NCBI GenBank assembly: GCA_021789695.1
Contig: JAJYJH010000020.1
Location: 1 to 35,281 of the forward strand
Reading direction: 5' to 3'
Origin: a bacterium
GTDB lineage: Bacteria > Elusimicrobiota > Elusimicrobia > Elusimicrobiales > UBA9959
Length of the DNA: 35,281 bases
Part shown: in pieces, positions 1 through 5,384 of the stretch
Numbering within the stretch: the first letter of the stretch is position 1
Layout: the number at the start of each line of letters is the position of its first letter
The notes under the pieces: generated by a model
Told to the model about the DNA's origin: nothing
Database searches by the model: none
Seen by the model: only the letters and a program-made list of their open reading frames with translations
Translations under genes and position numbers: made by a program

Positions 1-72
1 CAGGAGCGGGCCCGGGCAGGCCATCGAGCGGGCGTCAACGACTTTAGCTGCTTTCACGTCTTTCAGGTCCAT
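1..72 (-). CDS. TusA/SirA-like sulfurtransferase, N-terminal 24 residues (runs off window)
   Basis: The visible start of a small sulfur-carrier protein. The reading frame from ATG at 72 encodes 24 residues and contains VDARSMACPGPLL, the family signature in which the cysteine of the CPxP motif (Cys19) carries a persulfide. A Shine-Dalgarno GGAGG lies about 7 bases before the ATG. The gene begins 16 bases after the stop of the ArsR-type repressor, so the two are probably cotranscribed. TusA proteins pass sulfane sulfur between proteins in the cytoplasm for tRNA thiolation, cofactor synthesis or sulfur oxidation. Which of these applies cannot be told without the genes to the left. The rest of the protein lies outside the window. 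Confidence 0.8.
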   Translation of the reverse strand, partial: MDLKDVKAAKVVDARSMACPGPLL

Positions 73-88
73 GATTTCCTCCGTTAAG

Positions 89-391
89 CTAAATATCGAA
101 ATTCGGGCAATAGAGCTTCTTGACCCTGGCTATAAGGTCAGCCAGGTTCGGGTCCTTGATGCTGTAGAAGATTCTGTTGCCGTCACGGCGCTTCTGAATC
201 AGGCCGCGGTCGGCCATTACGCGCAGGTGCTGGGAGATGTTGCCTTTAGTGGTACCCAGTTTCTTGACCAGCTCGTGCACGTACATCTCGCGCCGGAGCA
301 GCATACAGGTGATCATCAGGCGCGCCGGGTGCGCGACGCAGGCGAGGGTGGCCGAGATCTCCTCCGCGCGGGCGAGCATGACCTTCCTCAT
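89..391 (-). CDS. ArsR-family repressor of the persulfide-sensing (BigR/SqrR/YgaV) type
   Basis: A winged-helix repressor of about 100 residues. The recognition helix is in TTKGNISQHLRVMADRGLI and the wing in KRRDGNRIFYSI. There is no metal-binding CxC box. Two cysteines sit where BigR, SqrR and E. coli YgaV carry their redox pair: one in helix 2 (LMITCMLL, Cys29) and one at the C-terminus (KKLYCP, Cys95); a third is at Cys18. In that subfamily the pair forms a polysulfide bridge and releases DNA. Start choice: ATG 391 lies 7 bases after the -10 box and would be leaderless; ATG 379 has GAGGAAGG before it and gives 96 residues. A TTG at 427 is in frame but is part of the -35 box. The TusA-like gene follows by 16 bases, which fits a sulfide or persulfide response. 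Family assignment is firm; the ligand is inferred. Confidence 0.87.
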   Translation of the reverse strand: MRKVMLARAEEISATLACVAHPARLMITCMLLRREMYVHELVKKLGTTKGNISQHLRVMADRGLIQKRRDGNRIFYSIKDPNLADLIARVKKLYCPNFDI

Positions 392-397
392 ATATAG

Positions 398-419
398 TAG
401 TTTAGCAAATGCTAAACTA
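398..419. promoter_or_regulatory. Operator palindrome in the ArsR promoter
   Basis: A perfect inverted repeat TAGTTTAGCA-N2-TGCTAAACTA that fills the spacer and -10 box of the promoter at 399-427. A dimeric ArsR protein bound here would block RNA polymerase, so autorepression is the likely arrangement. The TAG stop codon of the lipoprotein gene is also part of this palindrome. Confidence 0.75.
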
Positions 420-427
420 GTTGTCAA
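399..427 (-). promoter_or_regulatory. Sigma70-type promoter of the ArsR-tusA unit
   Basis: On the minus strand a perfect -35 TTGACA (427-422), a 17-base spacer and TAAACT (404-399, 4 of 6 to consensus). Transcription would start about 391-393, at or just before the first ATG. The promoter lies inside the last codons of the upstream lipoprotein gene. Confidence 0.7.
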
Positions 428-584
428 AAACCCCGGATTTCCCGGCCGGCGCGTTTGCCGGGACGCGCGCGACGGCGCCGGAGGCCCTTGGTCTCGGGAT
501 GTTTTCCGGCGGTTTTTTCCTGGTATCGCACGCGGCGAGCGCGGCCAGAACGGCCAGCGCCGCGGCCGCGAGTTTTATCCGCAT
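417..584 (-). CDS. Small lipoprotein, 55 residues
   Basis: A short frame with a complete bacterial lipoprotein signal: MRIK, a hydrophobic stretch of about 14 Ala/Leu/Val residues, and the lipobox LAAC with Cys19 as the lipidation site. The mature part is about 37 residues, rich in Pro, Arg and Ala, and ends in GVFDN. A strong purine-rich ribosome site (GGGGGAGGGGGG) precedes ATG 584. It starts 18 bases after the asd stop, so it probably belongs to that operon. Its end overlaps the ArsR promoter and operator. I do not recognise a family. Small lipoproteins next to lysine-pathway genes are known elsewhere (LptM/YifL), but the mature sequence here does not match that family. Confidence 0.7.
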   Translation of the reverse strand: MRIKLAAAALAVLAALAACDTRKKPPENIPRPRASGAVARVPANAPAGKSGVFDN

Positions 585-602
585 CCCCCCTCCCCCGCTT
601 TT

Positions 603-1634
603 TTAAAGAGCCGCTATCTTTTCCGCTATCTGGACCGAATTCAGGGCGGCGCCTTTGTACAGGTTGTCTGAAACTATCCAAAGCTGGTATTCCCCGGGGG
701 CAGTCCCCGACCTACGCAGGCGCCCGGCGTAGACAATCTCCGTGCGGAGCCCGTTCTCCAGCGGCGTGGGATAATCCTCCGGCCTGGAGAAGAATTTTAG
801 GCCGGGTGTCCGCCCCAGTTCCTCTTCCAGCGCGGCCCGGGAAGCCGGACGTCCGGTCCGGAACCAGACGGCCAACGAATGTCCCCGCAGGACTGGCACG
901 CGCACCGCGGTGGAACTGACCCGTATGTTCCCGTCGCCCCAGATCTTCTTAAGTTCCGCCTTCACCTTGTTCTCTTCTCCGGTATTCCCCTCCCCGTCGA
1001 AGCCCCCCACCTGCGGGAACAGGTTGAAGGCTATCGGGCGCGGGAAGCCGCTGACGGCCGAACGCCGGACCGAACCGGATCCGAAATAGTCTTTCAACTC
1101 CTCCTCAAGAACGCGCATAGCTGTTCTTCCCGCACCCGAAACGGCCTGGTAGGTAGCGATCCGCAGTTCGGTGACGCGGAAACGACGGTGCACCCCGGCC
1201 AGCGCCACCGCGGCCCCGGTAATGGTGCAGTTGGGCCCGGCTATCAATTTTCGCGAGGGCTTTATTTCGGCCCCGTTGACCTCGGGGATGACGAGCGGCA
1301 CGCCGCGCGCGAGGCGGAAACGGGAGGAATCGTCTATGCACCAAACGCCGGAGGCCGCCAGACGCGGCGCAAAACGGCCCGAGACCGCCTCGTTGGAGAC
1401 AAAAAAGACGAGCCCGGACTTTTTAAGGGCGGCCAAGGTCGGGACCGAACAGTCGAATTTCCTTCCTCGGAAGCGGACCTGAGTCTTTTTTCTGCCGGAA
1501 TTGAAGGCGTACAGTTCACCCACCGGAAAATTCCTGCTCTCGAGCAGGCCAAGCAGTTCCCCTCCCACCATGCCCGAGGCTCCGACCACGGCAACGTCAA
1601 ATTCCGGAGTGTTCTTATCAGTCGCCATTGTCAT
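603..1634 (-). CDS. asd: Aspartate-semialdehyde dehydrogenase
   Basis: Converts aspartyl phosphate to aspartate semialdehyde with NADPH in the cytoplasm, at the branch to lysine/diaminopimelate, threonine and methionine. The 343 residues have the usual length. The nucleotide-binding loop is GASGMVG (18-24). The catalytic cysteine is Cys136 in AGPNCTI, with Gln163 in YQAVSGAG and His252 in LRGHS as expected partners. GPNC replaces the more usual NPNC. The frame overlaps the end of the secreted-protein gene by 17 bases; a second ATG at 1628 (MATDK) is equally possible, and no clear Shine-Dalgarno decides. It is the fourth gene of the parA-parB operon, an unusual place for a biosynthetic gene, and is followed by the small lipoprotein. 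Confidence 0.93.
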   Translation of the reverse strand: MTMATDKNTPEFDVAVVGASGMVGGELLGLLESRNFPVGELYAFNSGRKKTQVRFRGRKFDCSVPTLAALKKSGLVFFVSNEAVSGRFAPRLAASGVWCIDDSSRFRLARGVPLVIPEVNGAEIKPSRKLIAGPNCTITGAAVALAGVHRRFRVTELRIATYQAVSGAGRTAMRVLEEELKDYFGSGSVRRSAVSGFPRPIAFNLFPQVGGFDGEGNTGEENKVKAELKKIWGDGNIRVSSTAVRVPVLRGHSLAVWFRTGRPASRAALEEELGRTPGLKFFSRPEDYPTPLENGLRTEIVYAGRLRRSGTAPGEYQLWIVSDNLYKGAALNSVQIAEKIAAL

Positions 1635-2766
1635 ACCCGGCGCCGGAATTATCCCGTTGCCCCCCCTCCTGCGCCTGCCCCTGGGATTGCGCCTGGCCCT
1701 GGGATTGCGCCTGGCCCTGGTCCTGGCCGCCCGGCTGGGCGGCGGCCGCCGGCACCGCCGGAATGGTTATAGGGCTGGAATATCCGACGTTCTCGAGGCT
1801 GTCAACAGCGGCGGCACGCAGGTAGAACATGTCCTTGGAAATAGCATCGCGCTTGAAGGTCCAGAAATAGGGCGAGCGGAAGAAATAGCGGGTCACGCGC
1901 TGCCAATCGAACTTGTCGTAGGAAACCTCCAGCCAGGCGGCGTGGATGTCTTCGCCTATGGCGGTGAAGAAAACGTTTATCTCGTCCGGGGTGAGTTCCG
2001 CCGAGAAGCCTTTGATGAAGACCTTGTAGGGGTTTGAGGGCACCAGCTTGACGGCCATAGCCGGCTTTATGCCTTTTATCGGGGTCTCCAGCGCGTCGCC
2101 GCCGGAAGGAGCGTTACCCATTACGGAGCGGTTCAGCCAGACGTCCTGGTCCTTGTCGGAGCTGATGGCAGCCGCTATTATTGGCGAGCTGGAAGAGGAG
2201 GTAAAATACTGCGAGGAAGACCACAGCGCCAGATAATTATCTTTGTCGGCGGAAACGCGCGAGAGCGGAACTTCCGCCCAGAACCAGCGGGAGGAGTTCA
2301 CGCCGTCGAGCGAGTCGTTCGGCAAGGGCTCCCGTGGCAGATCGGCCGCGTCCACCAGGAAATAGGTGTGGTCCGAACTGAAGTCCGGAGTCTGGTTGAC
2401 GGCCATATAAATCTTGCCGGGGATGGGGTCCGTGTCCCAGGGGGACGGCCACGACATGATCTTGGCTCGGCCCAGCTTGGCGCCGATGAAGGCCCGCGCG
2501 TAGCCGCCCGTAGGTATCGGCGGCAGCTTGACTATCCAGCAGTTGTTATAACCCACGTACCAGTCGGCGTTGAAGCCGCCGTCGGCGTACATATAGTAGC
2601 GCCCGAGGTTCATCTCTGGCGCGAAATACGCCGGGACGAAAGACGTGGCCCCGGCCGAGAAGGCCGGGCCGTTGCCCGCGGGCGCGGCCGGCGCCGGCGG
2701 AACTGCCGCCAGAAAGACGGAGACCGCTGCCGCCAGGAGGTTGCGTTCTATTTTCTTTCGTGTCAC
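1618..2766 (-). CDS. Secreted protein of unknown function with Gln/Gly-rich repeat tail
   Basis: A 382-residue protein with a Sec signal (basic MTRKKIER, hydrophobic run to about residue 28, ending in Ala-rich sequence). The mature part is rich in aromatic residues and Ser, with a C-terminal beta-rich segment (SYDKFDWQRVTRYFF ... FYLRAAAVDSLENVGYSSP) that resembles a fibronectin-III or Ig-like fold. The last 45 or so residues are low-complexity with repeated GQAQSQ units. It starts at GTG 2766, overlapping the parB stop in a GTGA junction, so translation is probably coupled to parB; its end overlaps asd. I do not recognise the family. Export together with a cytoplasmic partition operon is odd; it may simply be operon drift, or an envelope protein made at a matching level. 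Confidence 0.75.
   Translation of the reverse strand: MTRKKIERNLLAAAVSVFLAAVPPAPAAPAGNGPAFSAGATSFVPAYFAPEMNLGRYYMYADGGFNADWYVGYNNCWIVKLPPIPTGGYARAFIGAKLGRAKIMSWPSPWDTDPIPGKIYMAVNQTPDFSSDHTYFLVDAADLPREPLPNDSLDGVNSSRWFWAEVPLSRVSADKDNYLALWSSSQYFTSSSSSPIIAAAISSDKDQDVWLNRSVMGNAPSGGDALETPIKGIKPAMAVKLVPSNPYKVFIKGFSAELTPDEINVFFTAIGEDIHAAWLEVSYDKFDWQRVTRYFFRSPYFWTFKRDAISKDMFYLRAAAVDSLENVGYSSPITIPAVPAAAAQPGGQDQGQAQSQGQAQSQGQAQEGGQRDNSGAGYDNGD
1673..1726. repeat. Three-copy 18-bp tandem repeat
   Basis: Three adjacent 18-base units (1673-1690, 1691-1708, 1709-1726) of the form GCCTGGCCCTGGGATTGC. The first two differ by one base and the third diverges at its end. They encode the GQAQSQ repeats near the C-terminus of the secreted protein at 1618-2766. 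In-frame period, so copy number can change without breaking the gene. Confidence 0.85.
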
Positions 2767-3632
2767 TTTTTTATAATTTGTGTTACCCTATCCAGGTCGT
2801 CCAGCGAGAAATAGTGTATCACAATTTTTCCGTTCTGCGGGCCGGGCCCCGGACAGACCTCCACCTTCGTGCCGAGCGTCTTCTCCAGCACCGCCTCCAG
2901 TTCCATCACCTCGGGAGTGCGGCGGGAGCCTGTGCGGGGGGCGCGGGGGGCGCGCTGCCTGTCCGGATGGAAGCCGTGCGCCATGGCCTCCACCTCACGC
3001 ACCGTCATCCGCTCCGCCACTATGCGCTGGTAAAGCTCGCGGCGCTTGGCCGCGTCAGGGACGGAGATCAGGGCGCGGGCGTGGCCCTCGTCTATCGTCC
3101 CGCTCTGGACCCCCTGACGGATTTCCGCGTCCAGCTCCAACAGGCGCAGCGTGTTGGAAACGGCAGAACGGGACTTCCCCACCCTGCCCGCTATGTCGGA
3201 TTGCGAAACGCCGAACTTGTCCATCAACTGACGGTAAGCCATCGCGGTATCCACCGCATTCAGGTCCTCGCGCTGTATATTCTCTATGAGCGAAAGCCCG
3301 AGTTTCTGTTCGTCGTCCAAGTCTTTCCTTATTATCGCGTCTATCTCGGCCAGGCCGGCCAGCCTGCAGGCGCGCAGGCGCCGCTCTCCGGCCAGCACCG
3401 TATACCCGTCATCGCCGCCGTTCCGCCAAACCGTGATGGGCTGTAGCAGCCCACCGGCCTTTATTGACTCCGCCAGCTCGGCCAGCCTGGCCTCGTCGAA
3501 AATGCGGCGCGGCTGGTACGGGTTGGGTATTATCCTGTTCACCGGGATCTTCTGCACTATATCCCCGGAGATATCGTTGTTTTGAACCTTGGTTATCAGG
3601 GAGTCTATACCTCTGCCAAGAGCTTTTCTCAT
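2763..3632 (-). CDS. parB: Chromosome-partitioning protein ParB (Spo0J)
   Basis: A 289-residue ParB of normal length. Residues 5-12 (LGRGIDSL) form the N-terminal peptide that contacts ParA. The CTP-binding and clamp region has the GERR box (82-85) and ENIQRE (117-122). The helix-turn-helix that reads parS is at about 141-165 (GVSQSDIAGRVGKSRSAVSN). The C-terminal 40 residues fit the dimerisation domain. ParB loads on parS sites, slides as a CTP-dependent clamp and, with ParA and SMC, segregates the replication origin. It begins 39 bases after parA and overlaps the next gene by GTGA. Three parS-like sites lie upstream of parA, so the locus is probably self-contained and close to the chromosomal origin. 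Confidence 0.96.
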   Translation of the reverse strand: MRKALGRGIDSLITKVQNNDISGDIVQKIPVNRIIPNPYQPRRIFDEARLAELAESIKAGGLLQPITVWRNGGDDGYTVLAGERRLRACRLAGLAEIDAIIRKDLDDEQKLGLSLIENIQREDLNAVDTAMAYRQLMDKFGVSQSDIAGRVGKSRSAVSNTLRLLELDAEIRQGVQSGTIDEGHARALISVPDAAKRRELYQRIVAERMTVREVEAMAHGFHPDRQRAPRAPRTGSRRTPEVMELEAVLEKTLGTKVEVCPGPGPQNGKIVIHYFSLDDLDRVTQIIKK

Positions 3633-3671
3633 ATGCCGTTCCTTCCTTATGTTAAGGGCCCGCGGAGCCGC

Positions 3672-4511
3672 CTAGCCGCCCAGGTCGTATTCCAGTTCGG
3701 TCTCTTCGTTGACGTAAAGATCTGAATTCTTGTATACAGACACGTCCACGCCCCTGCGCGACAGAAATTCCAGCGCCAACTCCTTGTAGGCCAGCGCGCC
3801 GCGCGAGCTTGGGTCATAGACGAAGATGGGCTGCCCGTAGCTGGGCGCCTCCGCCAGACGGACATTGCGAGGGATCACGGTCTTATATAGTTTCTCCCCG
3901 TAATAGCGGCTTATCTCCTCCCGCACCTGGTTTGCCAGGTTTATGCGCGAATCGAACATGGTCACCACCCCGCCGTCTATCTTTAAGCCCGGGTTAAGGG
4001 CCTGCTTTATCTTCTCCACGGTATTCATAAAATAGGCCAGACCTTCCATGGCGTAATACTCGCACTGTACCGGGGTCACCACCGAGTTCGCGGCATTAAG
4101 GGCGTTCACCGTCAGCAAGCCCAGCGACGGAGGACAATCTATAACTACGAATTTATACATCCCCCCCACTTTCTCAAGGGAACGTTTAAGGACCGACTCG
4201 CGGGAAAATTCGCTGACCAGTTCTATCTCCGCCCCAGCCAGATTATGGCTGGTAGGAACAATGTCCAGCCATTCCACCGAGGTCTGGTGTATAGCCGCCT
4301 CCACGGAGGAGTGGCCGCTCAGCACGTCATAGATGTTTTTGTTGTTCTTGGTGATATCCACCCCGAGGCCGGAGGTGGCATTACTTTGCGGATCGAAATC
4401 TATAAGCAGCGTCTCGTAATCGAAGGCGGCCAGAGCCACCGCCAAGTTTATGGCCGTAGTGGTTTTCCCCACCCCTCCCTTCTGATTAGCTATAGCCACT
4501 ATCTCTGCCAT
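3672..4511 (-). CDS. parA: Chromosome-partitioning ATPase ParA (Soj)
   Basis: A 279-residue Walker-type ATPase. It opens with the deviant Walker A box KGGVGKTT (11-18), followed by FDPQSNATSGLG (A' region) and VIDCPPSLGLLT (Walker B region). Membership of the chromosomal Soj group is supported by the lack of an N-terminal helix-turn-helix. ATG 4511 is preceded by AAGGAG at 5 bases, so I chose it over the longer open frame to 4634. A promoter at 4587-4615 and a parS-like site at 4543-4558 lie just upstream, so ParB may feed back on this operon. ParA binds DNA as an ATP dimer and is released by ParB, giving directed movement of origins. Confidence 0.96.
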   Translation of the reverse strand: MAEIVAIANQKGGVGKTTTAINLAVALAAFDYETLLIDFDPQSNATSGLGVDITKNNKNIYDVLSGHSSVEAAIHQTSVEWLDIVPTSHNLAGAEIELVSEFSRESVLKRSLEKVGGMYKFVVIDCPPSLGLLTVNALNAANSVVTPVQCEYYAMEGLAYFMNTVEKIKQALNPGLKIDGGVVTMFDSRINLANQVREEISRYYGEKLYKTVIPRNVRLAEAPSYGQPIFVYDPSSRGALAYKELALEFLSRRGVDVSVYKNSDLYVNEETELEYDLGG

Positions 4512-4542
4512 ACGTTCTCCTTGAATATGAAGCGTGACCGTT

Positions 4543-4558
4543 GTTTTCACATGAAACA
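4543..4558. promoter_or_regulatory. parS-like site 1 (parA leader)
   Basis: GTTTTCACATGAAACA, 13 of 16 identical to the general parS consensus TGTTTCACGTGAAACA. Read on the minus strand it is TGTTTCATGTGAAAAC. It lies between the parA promoter and the parA start, where bound ParB could affect transcription. Confidence 0.75.
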
Positions 4559-4586
4559 CAGGACTCCGCCATATAAGAACAGAGGA

Positions 4587-4615
4587 ATTGTATAGTTTTG
4601 CGGAATTAAAGTCAA
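4587..4615 (-). promoter_or_regulatory. parA: Promoter of the parA-parB operon
   Basis: Minus-strand TTGACT (4615-4610), 17-base spacer, TACAAT (4592-4587); each box matches 5 of 6 consensus bases. The expected start point is about 4580, giving a leader of about 70 bases that contains parS-like site 1. Confidence 0.7.
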
Positions 4616-4671
4616 TTCCACAACGCAGTCGCACTTTTCACTTATACGGCTTGCGCCAAATTTTTCCCTAC

Positions 4672-4687
4672 TGTTTCACGTGAAAAC
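4672..4687. promoter_or_regulatory. parS-like site 2
   Basis: TGTTTCACGTGAAAAC, 14 of 16 identical to the parS consensus and with the exact CACGTG core. It differs by one base from sites 1 and 3 when those are read on the minus strand. Best of the three sites. Confidence 0.85.
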
Positions 4688-4751
4688 TGTTTTTACCGCG
4701 GCATAAGGTTTTAACTGCCGCAGGCGCCACTAGCGACGCCGCAGGCGAAAT

Positions 4752-4767
4752 GTTTTCACATGAAACA
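4752..4767. promoter_or_regulatory. parS-like site 3
   Basis: GTTTTCACATGAAACA, identical over all 16 bases to site 1 although about 200 bases away. The preservation of the same deviations from consensus suggests real ParB sites with a local variant consensus rather than chance. Confidence 0.75.
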
Positions 4768-4897
4768 TCCGGACGCGCACAAAAAACGTCTAACCGTAAG
4801 CGCGGTACCCCTGCTCACACAAAAACAAGATTAGGCGATATCCGCACCCCAAGGCCGGAGAGATCTTTGCCCCAGGTCAATACAAACCATGGCATAA

Positions 4898-5158
4898 TCA
4901 ATCCCAACCCATTGAATCCATAGCGGCGTCGTTCGAGACAGTCTGCTCGACCTGGTCCTGAACCTTCGGCGCTTGGCCAACAGCATGAGCATCCACGCTA
5001 ACTCCCTCCCGCACGGGGAGGAGCGAGGCCGGTATAGCCCAGTTGCGCCCAATACGCAAAGCCGCAATCCGCCCGGACTTCACCCGCTTGAAAACAGCGA
5101 TACGGCTAAGTCCGAGCATGGCGGCAGCCTCAGGAACAGAATAATATTCCCTTGCCAT
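4898..5158 (-). CDS. Small excisionase/MerR-type helix-turn-helix DNA-binding protein
   Basis: An 86-residue protein. Residues 5-47 (YYSVPEAAAMLGLSRIAVFKR ... SGRIAALRIGRNWAIP) are a typical HTH_17 excisionase-family domain: helix-turn-helix followed by the short wing with RIGRNW. The remaining 39 residues are acidic and polar with no recognised domain. There is no ribosome binding site before ATG 5158; a -10-like TAATAT ends 6 bases upstream, so the mRNA may be leaderless. A perfect palindrome sits in that promoter and a second copy of the half-sites lies 35 bases further, toward the divergent epimerase gene. It could repress itself and its neighbour. Despite the family name there is no integrase or phage gene nearby. 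Confidence 0.8.
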   Translation of the reverse strand: MAREYYSVPEAAAMLGLSRIAVFKRVKSGRIAALRIGRNWAIPASLLPVREGVSVDAHAVGQAPKVQDQVEQTVSNDAAMDSMGWD

Positions 5159-5164
5159 AGCAAT

Positions 5165-5193
5165 ATATTAACATATGTTAACTATTTTTTCAA
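5165..5193 (-). promoter_or_regulatory. Likely leaderless promoter of the HTH gene
   Basis: Minus-strand TTGAAA (5193-5188), 17-base spacer, TAATAT (5170-5165; 4 of 6). The expected start point falls on the ATG at 5158. An operator-like palindrome covers the end of the spacer and part of the -10 box. Confidence 0.55.
5168..5181. promoter_or_regulatory. Operator-like palindrome A
   Basis: TTAACATATGTTAA, a perfect 14-base palindrome (TTAACA-N2-TGTTAA) in the HTH gene promoter. Its right half continues as TGTTAACTAT, identical to the right arm of palindrome B. Confidence 0.65.
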
Positions 5194-5215
5194 GCACATT
5201 TTCCAATCAAAAGAA

Positions 5216-5237
5216 ATAGTTAACAACTGTTAACTAT
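5216..5237. promoter_or_regulatory. Operator-like palindrome B
   Basis: ATAGTTAACA-N2-TGTTAACTAT, a perfect 22-base inverted repeat with the same TTAACA-N2-TGTTAA core as palindrome A, centred about 52 bases away. Such spacing is compatible with binding on the same DNA face. AT-rich DNA with possible plus-strand -10 boxes follows, so it could control the epimerase operon. Confidence 0.65.
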
Positions 5238-5274
5238 ATAAATAAAAAAACAACCAAAGCAGGAACGGGGGGCC

Positions 5275-5382
5275 ATGACAACCCCGACAGATGCCTCCCA
5301 AGCACGTCCTATAAACAACGCACCACGCTGTTTCAGCCTGAGCGACGGAAAAGCGGAAAAAATTTATATACTATACAACTGA
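5275..5382 (+). CDS. Possible 35-codon upstream ORF or leader peptide
   Basis: A short frame MTTPTDASQARP...IYILYN whose stop TGA lies 2 bases before the ATG of the epimerase gene. G-rich sequence (GGAACGGGGGG) precedes its ATG. The tight stop-start junction would allow translational coupling, and would explain why the epimerase lacks its own ribosome site. The alternative is that this is noncoding and the epimerase mRNA is leaderless. No homology or signal peptide recognised. Confidence 0.3.
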   Translation: MTTPTDASQARPINNAPRCFSLSDGKAEKIYILYN

Positions 5383-5384
5383 CA

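Larger units (their letters stand above)
4616..4897. other. Intergenic region with parS-like sites
   Basis: The 386 bases between parA and the next minus-strand gene contain no coding sequence I can support. They hold the parA promoter, three parS-like sites and a 10-base direct repeat GCCGCAGGCG at 4717-4726 and 4738-4747. I found no convincing DnaA-box cluster, so an origin of replication is not shown here. Confidence 0.6.

Noticed and set aside
1672-1726. 18-bp tandem repeats as a CRISPR-like array
   Set aside because: The units are adjacent without spacers and in frame within a coding sequence.
4616-4897. Replication origin next to parAB
   Set aside because: parS-like sites alone do not make an origin; I found no cluster of DnaA boxes and no dnaA or rsmG/mnmG genes.
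4898-5158. Evidence for a prophage or integrative element from the excisionase-type protein
   Set aside because: No integrase, attachment repeat or phage gene is present, and the fold is shared by many ordinary regulators.
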